From: Helichrysum umbraculigerum
Taxonomy: Eukaryota > Streptophyta > Magnoliopsida > Asterales > Asteraceae
Direction of reading: 5' to 3'
DNA: 64,000 nt
Assembly (NCBI GenBank): GCA_949592205.1
Contig: CATIUR010000004.1
Span: forward strand, 9,861,001-9,925,000
Below, one piece after another: positions 23,579 through 35,399 of the stretch. A program made the position numbers and the translations under genes. The notes beneath the pieces are model-generated. The model was not told the origin of the DNA. It made no database searches and was given only the letters and a program-made list of their open reading frames with translations. Every line of letters starts with the position of its first letter. Position 1 is the stretch's first letter.

Positions 23579-24345
23579 ATGACAGGAGGAGTACCAGAAA
23601 CCTCTTCAAGTGATAAATCACCACAAATGTCATTTACAAATATAACCTACTTTATCTCCATTCAATTAAATGGAGATAATTATCTAGTTTGGAAGCATCA
23701 GATGGTTACCATTCTCAAGACACTTGGATTACTGAAGTATGTAGATACAAAGACACCTCAACCGATCGAATGAATCAACATCAGAGTTTGAAGCCTGGAC
23801 AAAGGCAAACGGTTATGTGAGTGCTTGTATTAATGCAACACTGGATCCTTCAATTGCACATGTTGCCATCGGTATTGATTCTGCTGCTACATTATGGAAA
23901 GAACTTGAAGAACTTTACTTACAGCAAGCATTTGCAAAACGGTCTCAATTGCAGGCACAAATGCAAACAATCCAGCAGGGCTCGATGTCAATTTCTACTT
24001 ACTGTGATACGTTGAAGAAACTTGCTGATGCACTACGTTCTGTTGGTGATGCCATACCGGATTCAAATCTTGTTTTGAAAACTTTAAATGGTTTGAATCC
24101 CGCTTATAATTCATTTGTGATGAGTGTTGAAAACTCTGAACAACAACCGACTTTCAGTCAACTGAGATCAAGATTACTAGTTTGTGAACAACGACTAGCT
24201 CAACAAAACGAACCCACTGTTCCTATTTCTGCAATGAGTGCCATGAAGCTCGGTTCACACAATGAATCAAAATCAGCCCCTCATGTTGGTGGTAACATAA
24301 GCAAAAATGATATTGTTTGCCAGATCTGTCAAAAGGTTGGACATG
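23579..24345 (+). pseudogene. Ty1/copia gag remnant
   Basis: Starts ATGACAGGAGGAG. The first part (MSFTNITYFISIQLNGDNY, LVWKHQMVTILKTLGL) is a typical copia Gag N-terminus. A frameshift near 23772 moves the frame to ACINATLDPSIAHVAIG, then LEELYLQQAFAKRSQLQAQM, the UBN2-type gag core, and LNGLNPAYNSFVMSVENSEQ. It reaches the first half of the zinc knuckle (CQICQKVGHA), where the hAT-like MITE cuts in at 24346. The rest of the knuckle and all of protease are absent beyond it. Confidence 0.9.
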
Positions 24346-24856
24346 CAGTGGCGGATCCAGGTTTTCAAATCGTGGGGGGCAGAAATTTTAGATAAATTCT
24401 GCGCAAGATAGTATTTATTCGTTTTTAAAACAACACCAAAAACTGCAATAACATACACCCTACTACGTTAAATTCTGCACAAAATAACGCCTAATGTATG
24501 CACAAAATAGCAAAACTAAAAGATCATTTAACAGCAGCAAAAACTGCTGCAAAATAGTAGCAAAACAGTTGCGAAAATAAGGGTTTTTTAAAAGCTTTGC
24601 TTGAACCAAGTGATTTAGATATCAGTTGGGAAGAAACAACTTTACATCCACTGATCGACAAGTTCACATGGAAGTATATGATCATTCTTTTTTAATTAGT
24701 GGATATTGTTAAGGATTGGGCCAAATTTATTTAGGCTAGGGGCCAAACAATATTGGGCTAGGGGGCCAACTAAAAAACATATCAAAATTTACACTAAGCA
24801 GGCTTTTTTCATAGGGTTCCATGGCCCCCCATACTTGTACTCTACATCCGCCCATG
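24346..24856. mobile_element. hAT-type MITE in copia gag
   Basis: 511 bp flanked by the 8-bp duplication TGGACATG (24338-24345 and 24857-24864). The ends are imperfect inverted repeats (CAGTGGCGGATCCAG; reversed right end CATGGGCGGATGTAG) with a GGGGGGC run further in on each arm. An 8-bp duplication and CAGTGGCGGA-type ends are typical of hAT MITEs. It has no transposase ORF. Confidence 0.85.
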
Positions 24857-24878
24857 TGGACATGATGCATCACGATGC

Positions 24879-24930
24879 TATGACAAGATCCTATCTTTTT
24901 GACTATGCAATAATGTCACAATATACGGCT
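24879..24930 (-). repeat. 52-bp inverted LTR fragment at a deletion junction
   Basis: The reverse complement of 26238-26289 in the 3' LTR, identical by eye. It carries the 3'-LTR variant (CTAGCCGTA) rather than the 5'-LTR one (CTAGCAGTA). It lies exactly where protease, integrase and half of reverse transcriptase are missing, so it looks like filler copied in during end-joining repair. Confidence 0.85.
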
Positions 24931-24940
24931 TAGCCCAGTT

Positions 24941-26225
24941 GTTAAACCCACGACTATTCGATTAGTTCTATCCATTGCGTATTCTCGTGGTTAGGACATT
25001 CGTCAAGTTGATGTCAATAATGCATTCTTGCATGGAGATTTAACCGAGACAGTTTACATGACTCAACCACCGGGATTTGTTGATCCCTCACACCCTCACC
25101 ATGTATGCATGCTTAAGAAAGCCCTTTATGGTCTTAAGCAAGCTCCATGAGCCTGGTTTGCAAAGCTTTCATCTTCTCTTATTACGCTCGGTTTCAAACA
25201 ATGTGTCTCGGACACATCTCTATTTGTCTATCATACTTCCGATATCATTTGTTATGTGTTGGTGTATGTAGATGACATTCTTATAACCGGGAGCTCTTCG
25301 ACATTTATAACTTGATTAAGCAACTACATTCACGTTTTGCTCTTAAAGATTTGGGGCAATTAAGCTACTTCTTGGGAGTTCAGGCTACGTTTACACCTGA
25401 TGGTCTTTACTTGACTCAACAACGATACTTACTTGATCTTCTTGAGCGCACTGGGTTGAGTCACTGTAAGTCATTATCTACACCAGTGTCTCCTGGTCGC
25501 CAACTTTCTCGTTTTGCAGGTGTTCCTATGAACGACCCACTCTTATATCGGAGTACAGTTGGAGCATTACAGTACCTTGTTCTTACACGACCAGAGATTG
25601 CATATGCTGTTACTAAGTCTCTCAGTTCCTTCAACAACCTACTGATCGGCATTGGGTTGCGGTTAAGCGCATTCTCCGGTATCTCAAAGGAACTAGCTCT
25701 CATGGTCTGCTCATTCAACGCTCCAATGATACAACTTTACATGCTTATGCTGATGCCGATTGGGCTGGATGTCCAGATGACAGACGCTCCACTAGTGGAT
25801 ACTGCATATTTCTTGGCCCAAATCTCATTAGTTGGAGTTCCAAGAAACAAAACACCGTTGCTCGTTCGAGTACAGAGGCAGAGTATCGAGCATTAGCACA
25901 TACTGCTGCTGAGATACGTTGGCTGACTTCTCTTATGAGTGAGTTGCACCTATCATTATCTTGCCCATCAACACTCTGGTGTGATAATATTGGTGCGACA
26001 TATCTTGCTTCAAACCCAGTATTTCATCAGCGTACAAAACACATAGAAATCGATTTACATTTTATTCGGGATATGGTACTTTCTCAGCAATTGCAAATTC
26101 GATATGTTCCAACTAAATATCAGTTGGCTGATGTACTAACTAAGGGTCTTACTGCTGCTCAGTTTCAACAACTTTGCTCCAAGCTTCACGTTTCTTCAAA
26201 CGTTTCACTTGCGGGGGGATATTAG
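24941..26225 (+). pseudogene. Ty1/copia reverse transcriptase/RNase H remnant
   Basis: Opens in mid reverse transcriptase (KPTTIRLVLSIAYSRG) and continues DIRQVDVNNAFLHGDL, ALYGLKQAP, then the catalytic YVDDILITGS. TAG replaces a Trp codon at 24992-24994 and TGA an Arg codon at 25148-25150. Both are single C-to-T or G-to-A changes, as expected from decay of methylated DNA. Frameshifts lie near 25305 and 25640. Beyond the second, the RNase H domain reads WSSKKQNTVARSSTEAEYRA and TKHIEIDLHFIRDMV and ends at TAG just inside the 3' LTR. It is not functional. Confidence 0.92.
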
Positions 26226-26471
26226 AAATATATATCTAGCCGTATATTGTGACATTATTGCATAGTCAAAAAGATAGGATCTTGTCATATCTTGTGATAG
26301 TCATTCACAGCTAATAGATAGAAATCTGACAGCTATATGTTTGACTTTATGAAGATTGTATTCCCTATATTAAGACATGCATTGTACATCGATAATGATA
26401 GAAAAACACATATTGAGTTCTTCTTTCTTTTGTCTATGTTTATCATTCTTTCTTTACCTTGTTAGTTTTCA
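26220..26471 (+). repeat. 3' LTR of copia element
   Basis: 252 bp, uninterrupted, after polypurine tract GCGGGGGGA (26211-26219), and followed by TSD TCTAC. It shows the empty site for the MITE in the 5' LTR. Confidence 0.92.
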
Positions 26472-26476
26472 TCTAC

Positions 26477-27690
26477 AAATTACTAGTAGTAGTAATTAAT
26501 ATATACTCAGTTTCACTAGGATCACAACTACACATGATATCAAGTTTAAACAATTTCTTCAAGTAGCTAAACAACTATACTACAGTTAATTCCCAAGCAT
26601 AAATACATTGGATATAAATCACTCAACACATATAACTATTAAAGCACACAATCATCTTAAGTAATCTCACCAGCGACTACGTCAGATTTTGACCGTCATT
26701 TACATCAGCGAATAACCTCAGACAATTGCAAAGACTTCACGAATTATATCGTGTTCAGTTGCGGTGAACTCGATTGGTATCATAGAAAAAAGATACCAAT
26801 CTCAGCCTTTGATCCAGCTCTAAATGGTGACACTAGGCTTACGGAAAATGATCATACTGTCAGTGTCTATGGCACCCAACAACCTATTCCAACAAGAAAA
26901 GAGAAACAAAAGAATAATACGTAAGACTAGAAAACAATGTTAAACACATGGAGACTGATTAGAGTAAGTAGAAAAATCAAATAACGAGAAATATAACCGT
27001 TAAAGAACACAAAAAATGAAAAAACTTCAGAATTAAGAACTTATGAACCTCAGAATCACATGTAGCTATACACTCGTGCTATACTACATTATATATATAA
27101 CTGCTATACATACATACATATGCAAATATCAAACATCAAAACCTCAAAAACCGTATAAACGAGATAAATTAATAGGTTAAAGAAACGTCACCAGCATAAG
27201 CGAATAACCTCAGATTATCACAGAGAGATTGTGACTTCAATAAAATTAAAAAAAAAAAAAAAAATCTCAATTCGAACCTAAAAGTCATGACCAAAAGAGA
27301 AGCAAATTCAGACATACTTACATTATTTAACAATTGATGAAATTAGGTTATTTACCTTGAATAATGGCGTTTTGGATTTCAAACCGATTCTTCGATCAAC
27401 GATTCGGTGAAATCTTTTTCACAGCCAGGAGAGGGTTTCGCCAGCAAGAGTATAAGTTTCGAAACAAGCTATCATCGAAATAAAGAGAATCACCAGAAGC
27501 CATGTGTCAAACTCTCCGGAAGCCACGTGGCACATCCGTATGCCGCGTGTCACCTTCAACGAGCGACATGTCAGCAAATTACATCAAAAAACCCACTTTT
27601 GAAAGTTGGTTGCATTCTTATGCCTCCTCATAAGTTAGTCCCATACAATAGAATTTTTGGCAAAGTTCGTTGCATTTCGAGGGACTATGC
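26477..27690. other. no recognisable gene
   Basis: AT-rich sequence with a few short repeats. The text around 26505-26580 loosely repeats that around 22778-22845 on the other side of the copia insertion (TCAAGTTTAAACAATTTCTT against TCAAGTTTAAGCAATGTATT), so the copia element may have landed in an old tandem repeat. There is a short poly(A) run near 27247. I see no coding exon. Confidence 0.4.
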
Positions 27691-28150
27691 CCTATTATTT
27701 TTTGTAATTGTTGTATGTATAAAGTCTAATGCAATCAACCATTATCATTAGAAACAATAGAGCTTACATTTTCATTTTTGTCATCCATCATTTTCTTCTT
27801 CTTCTTCCCTATTCAATAATTATGAATTATGAAATGTAGTCATTATTATAAATTTGGAAAATACGTGTGCAATTTTTTATAATTGTTGTGCATAAAGTAT
27901 ATTATTGCACTCAATCATTATCATTAGAAACAATAGAGCTTACGTGTGCAATTTTTTTTGTCATCCATCATTTTCTTCTTCTTTTTCCCTATTGAATAAT
28001 CATCATGAAAAGTAGTCATTATATATTTGGAAAGCATGTGTGTATTTTTTTATAATTGTCGTGTGTATAAAGTCTAATGCACTCAACCATTATCATTAGA
28101 AACAATGGAGCTTACATATCTGTTTCTTTCATCCATCATTTTCTTCTTTT
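27690..28150 (+). repeat. three tandem ~175-bp repeats, the last containing the P450 start
   Basis: The motif ATTATCATTAGAAACAAT occurs at 27741, 27917 and 28089 (periods 176 and 172). In each copy it is followed by the text around GAGCTTAC and TCATCCATCATTTTCTTCTT and preceded by TATAAAGT. In the third copy the sequence is ATGGAGCTTAC, the P450 start codon; in the first two the same spot is ATAGAGCTTAC. So the 5' end of the gene and its promoter segment were duplicated upstream. Confidence 0.85.
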
Positions 28151-29704
28151 TCTTTCTCCATGTCATCGACATTTACAGGAAAAGAAGACTCCCTCCTGGC
28201 CCCATCGGGCTCCCTATCATCGGAAACCTCCTTGACCTTAGTACAAAACCACATGAATCCCTAGCCAAACTAGCGAAAAAACATGGTCCTTTTATGACCA
28301 TACAATTAGGCAGCATCGCCAGTGTGGTAGTGTCCACGCCTGATGCCGCAAAAGAAGTCCTCCAAAGAAACGATGAAGCTTGCTCTGGTCGTCCCATACC
28401 AGATTCTGCCACAGCAATGAAAAACCTAGATGCCACAATTATATGGATGCCACCTAACGAAACATGGCGCATTATTAGAAAATCCCTCAACATGTATCTC
28501 ACAAACCAAAAGAAACTTGACACACTCATTGATCTCCGAAAAAACATGGTGGGTGAGATGTTGGAATTCCTACACGAGTCTGGTCGTAAAAAGTCTCTAG
28601 TGGACATCGGAAAGTTGGCATTTACGGTGTCACTCAATCAAATGTCGAATACCCTTCTTTCACGAAATATGGCCACCTACGATTTTGATGATGTGGGGAA
28701 GTTAATGATGGCTGTGAATAGCCATTTTAAGGCACAAGGGAAGTTAAACTTAGGAGACGTATTTCCAGTGCTGAAACCGTTTGACCTGCAGAACGTGCGG
28801 AAGCATATAAAGGCGTCTTTTGAAGTGTTGGATGAAGTTATAGAAGGTTTGGTAAGTGAGAGACTAAAACACCGAGAGTTGAAGGGGCCGACGTTTGGCG
28901 ATATGTTAGATTCACTTCTGGATTACAGTCGAGATAATGAAGTCAAGTTTAATCTCATACACATAAAGACTTTACTTGTGGTAAGCTAGTGTTTTTCTAT
29001 TTTATTTAATATATTAGTAGGGTGGGAGTCGATCATTTTATTTTTGTCATAGTTTGTGAGTAAAGTAGTTACACTATATCGTTTAAATGGAAATACGTAC
29101 AGGATCTATACTTAGCAGGAACAGAAACAGTTTCAAGCACGACAACATGGGCAATGACTGAATTATTACTTAACCCTGATATGTTGTTAAGAGTTCGTAA
29201 AGAAGTTGGACAAATAGTGGGGAAAGATGGAAAAGTTAGTGAATCCAAAATCATCGACTTGCCATACTTGCATGCTGTCATCAAGGAAACAATGCGGCTT
29301 CACTTAGCTGTACCATTGTTGGTACCTCATAAAACTGAGAAAGAAGTCAAACTCGGCAACTATATTGTTCCAGAAAACACCCGAATTCTTGTGAACGTAT
29401 GGGCTATGGCACGAGACACAAAATTTTGGGAAAACCCGACGGTTTTTATGCCAGAAAGGTTCTTGAATAATAAGGTTGACTATAAGGGCCAATATTTTGA
29501 GTTTTACCCTTTGGGTCAGGTAGAAGGATGTGTCCAGGAGTGCCTTTGGCTCACAGGATGGTAAGTTTGATGGTGGCATCATTTGTGTATCATTTTGATT
29601 GGGAACTTCCTCATGCCAAAAAAGAAATGGACATGAATGATACTTTTGGCATTACCTCGAGCAAGACAACACCACTTGTTGCTACCCCTATACCCCTTAT
29701 ATGA
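28105..29704 (+). pseudogene. cytochrome P450, CYP76-like, with a frameshift in the heme loop
   Basis: Two exons: 28105-28980 (292 codons) and 29103-29704, with a GT-AG intron at the usual CYP76-type site. It has an N-terminal membrane anchor (FLSSIIFFFFFLHVI), the hinge LPPGPIGLPIIGN, the C-helix WRIIRK, the I-helix AGTETVSSTTTWA, the K-helix KETMR and MPERF. The heme-binding loop should read FGSGRRMCPG but one T is missing near 29512, which gives a stop soon after. The correct amino acids resume at once in the next frame and run to TGA at 29702-29704, ending near residue 492, the family length. With one lesion it is either a very young pseudogene or a sequencing error in a T run. CYP76 enzymes typically hydroxylate monoterpenoids and related compounds at the ER; the substrate here is unknown. 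Confidence 0.88.
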
Positions 29705-30761
29705 CAATTAAGATAGAACCTTGATTGAAATGTGTATATTGTTGTTTCAGCAGAATAAAGTATAGTTCACTTTAGAAGGTTGTAATAGTTTTCAAGGGTG
29801 AATGATTGTAATATTACATATGTAATGTGCATGGCAAGTATGTGTTTGTTGTGTACATAATCATTATTTATATGTCATTTTATTTTACAACTATGATGTT
29901 ATGTGTTTATGCCTTGATCATTTTATTTTGATGATTATGTGATCATATACAATTCAACACTGCGTGGAAATTAATCTAGCTGCTATTTGATCATGTATAT
30001 GCCAAAACCTTGTTTGATAATGTCATATGAATGACAAGGCAGGTATTCGTGATGGTGAGTGGTTTCAAAGAGAAACATGTATCGAGGTGTTATGAATAAT
30101 AGATGAGGTGTGGGTTATAATGTTTTTCTTTTCCCAATTTATACAAATTAAAGCAATAAGCTACAGCCTACAAGGTGGCACCATAACTCTCTTGCATTAC
30201 CTGTTGGATCCAACCTTAATGTACATAATATACAAATGCATATACTTGACATAAAGGCATCTACACTACAAAACCCAGTCAAGGACAATTACATGATATT
30301 GTTGTCTAATCCCATGAGTACAGATTATATTTTATATCAAGGTCGTCCATAAATTTATAGTTGGCAATATTCCATATAACAACAAAAGCTAATACAAAAG
30401 TCTTCTCTTACAATTAACTGAGATCTTTTTCCTTCTTATCCTGGCCTATTCATAATCTCCTCATTGCTAACGTGGCGTATAACCACATGAATACAATGTG
30501 AGTTGCCAGCTGGGGAATCACCACCCGAGCCATGACCTTCTTATAAAAATTCATAGATCCCGCAAACCTCTTTTCGTTGATTGATCCTTAACAAACAGAC
30601 CAATATAACCCTTAATTTGCATGTGCATATCGGTTAGACCCGTGAACTAAGGTATCATCAGGTAATAACGAAGGTTTAACTTCACAAGATTGAATAACAA
30701 GAGTATAAAAGTAACTTTACATACTTGTAAAATAAAATTTGATGCATGTAAAACAAAATAT
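29705..30761. other. P450 3' flank without further gene
   Basis: AT-rich, with possible polyadenylation signals such as AATAAA near 29753. No ORF or repeat that I recognise. Confidence 0.4.
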
Positions 30762-30763
30762 TA

Positions 30764-30960
30764 CTCCCTCCGTCCCAAAATTATAGTCCATCTTTCCTTT
30801 TTAGGACGTCCCAAAATAATTGTCCACTTTCCATTTCAACCAATAAGAAGAGAGTTTAGTGGGTGCAGATTCTATTTGAGTGGTTGAAAACTGTTGTAGT
30901 CCCACTTTTATTAAACTATGTGCTTTTTGTTAGTAGAAAATAATTTTGGGACGGAGGGAA
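30764..30960. mobile_element. Stowaway MITE (Tc1/mariner type)
   Basis: 197 bp with the classic terminal inverted repeat CTCCCTCCGTCCC and, at the right end, GGGACGGAGGGAA. It is flanked by the TA duplication (30762-30763, 30961-30962). It has no coding sequence. Confidence 0.92.
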
Positions 30961-31596
30961 TATAAAAGTAGTAACTACTATGGTATATTTTTGCCTCCAA
31001 AATAAGGTTTTGATTACAATAACACCTTTATTTAGAAGTATCTATACTATATATTAAAGGACACTAACGATGATGTCATGATGCTGACTTGTCCTCTTCT
31101 AAGGTTGGTTTTGGTGCTTACGTGGCAAGCCCAGGTTCATTCGATGAGGTATGCATGACATCATGCTAAATCATACTTTTATATATTAGTATACATAAAT
31201 TTTATTTAAAATAATTGGTATAATGCATTGGGGAATGAACAGTCTTGAAATGCATTAGCCTTGATTCATGTATTTGTATAATAACTGCATTGGGTAATGA
31301 AGAGTCCAACAAACTGATTGGTAATAATAACTGCATTGGCCTTGATTCATGTAATGTTTTTGCTACCAATGCAAAAAAAATTTGCCTCAACTTTAATTTA
31401 ATTAGCATCTAATTGTAGAATATATTAACTATTAACTATAATTTGTTAAACAAATATCTATAGTTTTTCCATGTACTAAACTATATAATGCACTAAAATA
31501 TCACCTTTTTGTAAATAAATATATAGTCTCTATAAATAGCCTGATAAATAAAAAAAGGTGCACATATATCCTTGGTTTTATATTCTACATATTTAT

Positions 31597-32135
31597 TAGG
31601 GGTGTTCAGTATTTGGTTTGAAACCGTTTAACCCGAAAATCGAACCGAATAAAAACCGAAAAAAAACCGAACCGAATTTTGAAAACGGTTTTTGGATCGA
31701 TAAAACCGAAAACCGAATTTGAATTCGGTTTTCGGTTCGGTTTTCGGTTTTAAAAATTTTGAATTCGGTTTAACCGAAAACCGAATTCAAAACCGAATTC
31801 AAAAAAATAATATTATTTTTTCGGTTTTTCGGTTCGGTTTTCGGTTTTTCGGTTCGGTTTTCGGTTTTTTTTTGTTAGTTTTTCGGTTTTTATGTTCGGT
31901 TTTCGGTTTTTTTGTACGGTTTTCAGTTTTTTTTTTAAAGTTTTTCGGGTTTTTGTTGGAATTCGGTTTTTTCGGTTTTAACCGAAACCGAACCGAATTC
32001 GAATTCGGTTTTCGGTTTTCGGTTTGAATTCGGTGTTCGGTTCGGTTTTCGGTTTTGCCCAAAAAAATTTCAAAACCGAACAACCCGAACCGAATAAACC
32101 GAGGAAACCGAAAATCGAACCGATGAACACCCCTA
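31597..32135. mobile_element. hAT-type MITE full of CCGAAAAC repeats
   Basis: 539 bp with perfect terminal inverted repeats TAGGGGTGTTCA and the 8-bp duplication ATATTTAT (31589-31596 and 32136-32143). Nearly the whole interior is a degenerate array of CGGTTTT in one half and AACCGAAAACC units in the other, so the strand can fold back on itself at many registers. The open frames in it are by-products of this simple sequence. Confidence 0.85.
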
Positions 32136-32515
32136 ATATTTATTTTACAATCTTTAAATCCCTTTACAGTTTGTGGGCATATACAATCGTTTTTTTTATT
32201 ATAAAATTTATTGGGAATATAATTTTCTTTCCACCTTTTTGAGATGTTAGTCTATCCCATCAATAGCTTTTTCCTACTTCCTTTTTGGAACTATAACACA
32301 CTACATATCAATATTGTAATTCGTCCTTCTCTTTCTTACTAATAAATATCACCATTTCCATATAAACATTAACAATCTTTCTCCAAGCTCAAAATCTTAA
32401 ACAAATGGTTCTTCAAAAATTCAAGCGTTATCTTTCATGATCGTTTACTTTTATCTTACGTTATCAAAACAAATCTATCGGAAAAAAACATGAATACAAA
32501 TCCGTACTCATACAA

Positions 32516-32773
32516 ATGTTGTGTGATGAACTAAAGAAAGAGATCGACAGGAAAGGTAAAATAGTTATAATGTTGGATCCGATTAACGGAAGTTTCGATG
32601 AGGCTAGACGTCTAATTGAAGAGTTGGAAACAATGGCTTACTCTCCATTTAAAGATAAGGTGATTGCTACACTTCAAGAAGTCCTTTCCTTTCAAGAAAA
32701 TTATCACTTTGCCTTTGAACTGTTGCTTTTTTCATTCGGACAAAGCAAAGAAGATAAGAATGAAATTTATTGA
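32516..32773 (+). CDS. 85-residue hypothetical ORF inside the Helitron
   Basis: The ATG at 32516 opens MLCDELKKEIDRKGKIVIML, continuing FDEARRLIEELETMAYSPFK and ending KEDKNEIY. It is Glu/Lys-rich, mostly helical in character, and lacks a signal peptide. I do not recognise it. It may be a captured host exon, since Helitrons often carry those, or a chance ORF. Confidence 0.3.
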   Translation: MLCDELKKEIDRKGKIVIMLDPINGSFDEARRLIEELETMAYSPFKDKVIATLQEVLSFQENYHFAFELLLFSFGQSKEDKNEIY

Positions 32774-33749
32774 ATTTGTGGCATCAAGTTAATTTTGTTT
32801 TATCATTTTAAGAGTAACTTTGTTACTATGCGTTATCATGTTTTGTGTTTCTACTCACCTTTTTTTGTAACTACCTTCGATTTTGAAATATGTATGAAGG
32901 TTACAAAAAAACTCCTTTAGCATATGGGATATTGGTGTTTTAGTTTTTGGTTATGCCATCAATGTTATCACCACTTCACAAAATAAAAAGTCAAAAAAAT
33001 AGTAACCAATTATAGGATCTTAGAATTTATTTGAATATTTCCTAATTAATTCTTATAACAACCATTTACATTACGTTCAATATAATTCACATGTATCACC
33101 AATTTTTGTAGTAGATTTTAAAAGCTAGGAAGATACAACTATTCAATAAAGCATTTCCTTTTCCAATGAATATTTTGGCTTGAGTTTTTAACTGACACGT
33201 TTGAAAAGAAATTACATTGTCTATTAGAACTTCAAGACTTACTCTTATTACCTACCTCACTACGTTGTAATTGTGTTCCACAGTTGAACCAAATAAACGA
33301 TTCCTTATAATTTTGCATCAAGTATAATACACACCAATAAAAAATATTTAATGTAAAAGTTGACAATTAATGATCTTGAAAAGTCAAAATGAGATACGTT
33401 TTTGGTAACGTATGGAAACTCCTCACGAACAGATGGTGCACTTTTTATGTTGTTTATAAAATGTTTCTTTTATGTTTATTTTCTTTTTTCTAATCTATTG
33501 GAAACATTGCTTATCTCTGCCCAATAGATGTCATTCGTGAAGAACAAATATAGTTTTATAATCGGTGCCTTTTTTTAAAATTTTTTTATTTATATAATAT
33601 TAGTTATCCTATAAAAGATGTGTACAAAGAAAATATATTTTCCAGTTCACCTTATTACCAACTGTCCATAATAGTAACATTGGAAAAGGTAAAATAATAC
33701 TGTAATTTCTTTTTAAATAACTTTTCATTTGCTCATTTGTGTAGGGGGG

Positions 33750-33943
33750 CTGCTAACCATACCCCCTGGCCCACTCTTTTTCTGCTCCTACCCTTTTTTT
33801 TTTTAATTTCTACCCTCTGTTTAGTCTAAAACTGAAACTGATTCTGTACTGAACTAGATCAAACTTAAATAAAATTAGACTGAAAATGGTGGGCCAGGGG
33901 GTAGGAGCAGAATTTTAGGGGTGGGTTTAGATTCAGCCTTTGT
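33750..33943. mobile_element. inverted-repeat MITE-like unit
   Basis: Roughly 190 bp whose ends pair imperfectly: GGCTGCTAACCATACCCC at the left; GGCTGAATCTAAACCCACCC when the right end is reversed. The internal pair TACCCCCTGGCCCAC and GTGGGCCAGGGGGTA is perfect. Flanks (TTTGTGTA and TTGTTGTGTA) hint at an 8-bp duplication but do not match cleanly. Confidence 0.45.
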
Positions 33944-34563
33944 TGTGTATCTACCAAGAAAAAAAGATCTTTGTCAGTATTATATGACTTATTTAAAAAA
34001 GGTAAATATATAAATAAAATCTGTGACTTTGTCTTTTTACCATCTTTGGTCAAGTCATAGTTGAAAAAATTTGCCTTTTCAGTTATGACCTATCTTATAT
34101 CTTATCAAAGGGTATGATCTCTTCCACTATTAAACCTTTACATGGACCAACTTTTGAGTAAAAAAATTGTTCTTCCAACGATTTTCTTTTAAAAAATAAT
34201 CATATTTTCACTAGATAAACATAGCTTCAAAACTATGTTACTTTACTTTGCTGTGTTGTTATATTTCAAAGGTTTTAGAAGTTTTATTTTTTTTGTTCTT
34301 CATGGTGGCCCTTGATGTTTATTTCAAATAGTCATAAAGCTATTAGGCCCAAATAGTCATATTCAAACCAAAAAAACAGTCCTTTTACGTTCACTTCCAT
34401 GAATGAATTTCGTCTATGGAACCGCTGTAACATATAAATTACTAAACCTAAAGCTTGCCATAAATATTGAATAAATTAGTTAACAAAACTAAAAAGTACG
34501 TTCATCGCATTAAACATCTAAACAGTTATGAAAAAACAATACAATAGAAACTTTTAGGATGAA

Positions 34564-35035
34564 ATACATGACAGTTTAGCAAACATGAAATATAACCCAA
34601 TCATCAGAGGTTATCTCCTTCAATTCAAACCTCATCATCTTCTTTTCAGTGAAACAAAACATTTCCTTAACTTGCGTCCAATTTCCCGTCATTTTTACAT
34701 GATCCTTTCTTTGTGGTCTTTTCTTATCTGTTACAAGCTTCAGTTCCATTGTACATTCCATATCGTTGTAACATAGCACTGATTTGCTCTTTTCGCTTAG
34801 TCGATTTGCTCTCACAAATATTGCAGGAATAGTCTGTAATAAAAATCAAAGTCAAAACATCAAAAATTTGCATGGTATATTAATTAAACTACCCATACAA
34901 TATATTGGTAAATTTCTTATACCAGTTGCCTCTTTTTGATAACATAGTTCATTAGCGGCCTATAAAATGCAACTTTCTCATTGAAATGTTCGTGTCCATT
35001 CCAACGACATAAGTGCATCATTCTTGGATCACCTG
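34564..35035 (-). pseudogene. possible B3-domain gene fragment in Helitron
   Basis: Two open stretches on the minus strand. About 35033-34920 encodes HLCRWNGHEHFNEKVAFYR, PLMNYVIKKRQL. About 34824-34576 encodes IPAIFVRANRLSEKSKSVLC, then VTDKKRPQRKDHVKMTGNWT and MRFELKEITSDDW. The spacing of Ile-Pro-x-x-Phe, an x-Trp-x-x-Val block and a final Phe-Glu-Leu recalls a plant B3 DNA-binding fold, but the match is weak and no full domain can be drawn. It runs opposite to the Helitron. Captured host exons are the most likely source. Confidence 0.35.
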
Positions 35036-35399
35036 TCCAATTAAATACAAAGAATACATTAATAGTGTCAACGATATTATAAGAAAACTGACTTCAACTT
35101 TCATCAAAGTAAACCTGATTTTTCTTCAACAGGAATTATGGTAGAGGGATTAAGCATGGTATTAGCATCACACTAAAATATATTTACATTTAAAATATAT
35201 TCTTGACTTCGATAATTTGATACTATCAATAAATAATGTCTAACAACATTCAACTAATAATTTAACAACTAAATCATATTAAAAAGTAAAATTAAAATTT
35301 TTTTTTTGTTCCCCGTGTTTTCACGGGTCAAAGAACTACTCGTATTAAAACTATAAACCGCCCAAATCTTCAAACAAGGTTGCATAAACAAACACATAC

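Larger units (their letters stand above)
22850..26471 (+). mobile_element. decayed Ty1/copia retrotransposon with two nested MITEs
   Basis: Two LTRs of 252 bp (once the MITE in the 5' copy is removed) flank a shortened internal region. The target duplication is TCTAC at 22845-22849 and 26472-26476. It has a primer site TGGTATCAGAGCACC at 23437, a polypurine tract GCGGGGGGA at 26211, a gag remnant, and a reverse transcriptase/RNase H remnant with stops and frameshifts. Protease, integrase and the N-terminal part of reverse transcriptase are missing. It is an old, inactive element. Confidence 0.92.
31041..35339 (+). mobile_element. Helitron-like element, non-autonomous
   Basis: Starts TCTATACTATATATTAAAG after an A. 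The 3' end has the hairpin CCCGTG-TTTT-CACGGG (35312-35327) followed by CTAC and a T. The start matches that of the minus-strand Helitron at 54506 (both TCTATACTATATA and shared GATGTCATG further in), and the 3' hairpin matches its 3' end. The canonical 3' tetranucleotide is CTRR, here CTAC, so the end is probably mutated. It has no Rep/helicase. Inside are a hAT-like MITE, a small ORF, an inverted-repeat element and a B3-like gene fragment on the opposite strand. Confidence 0.68.
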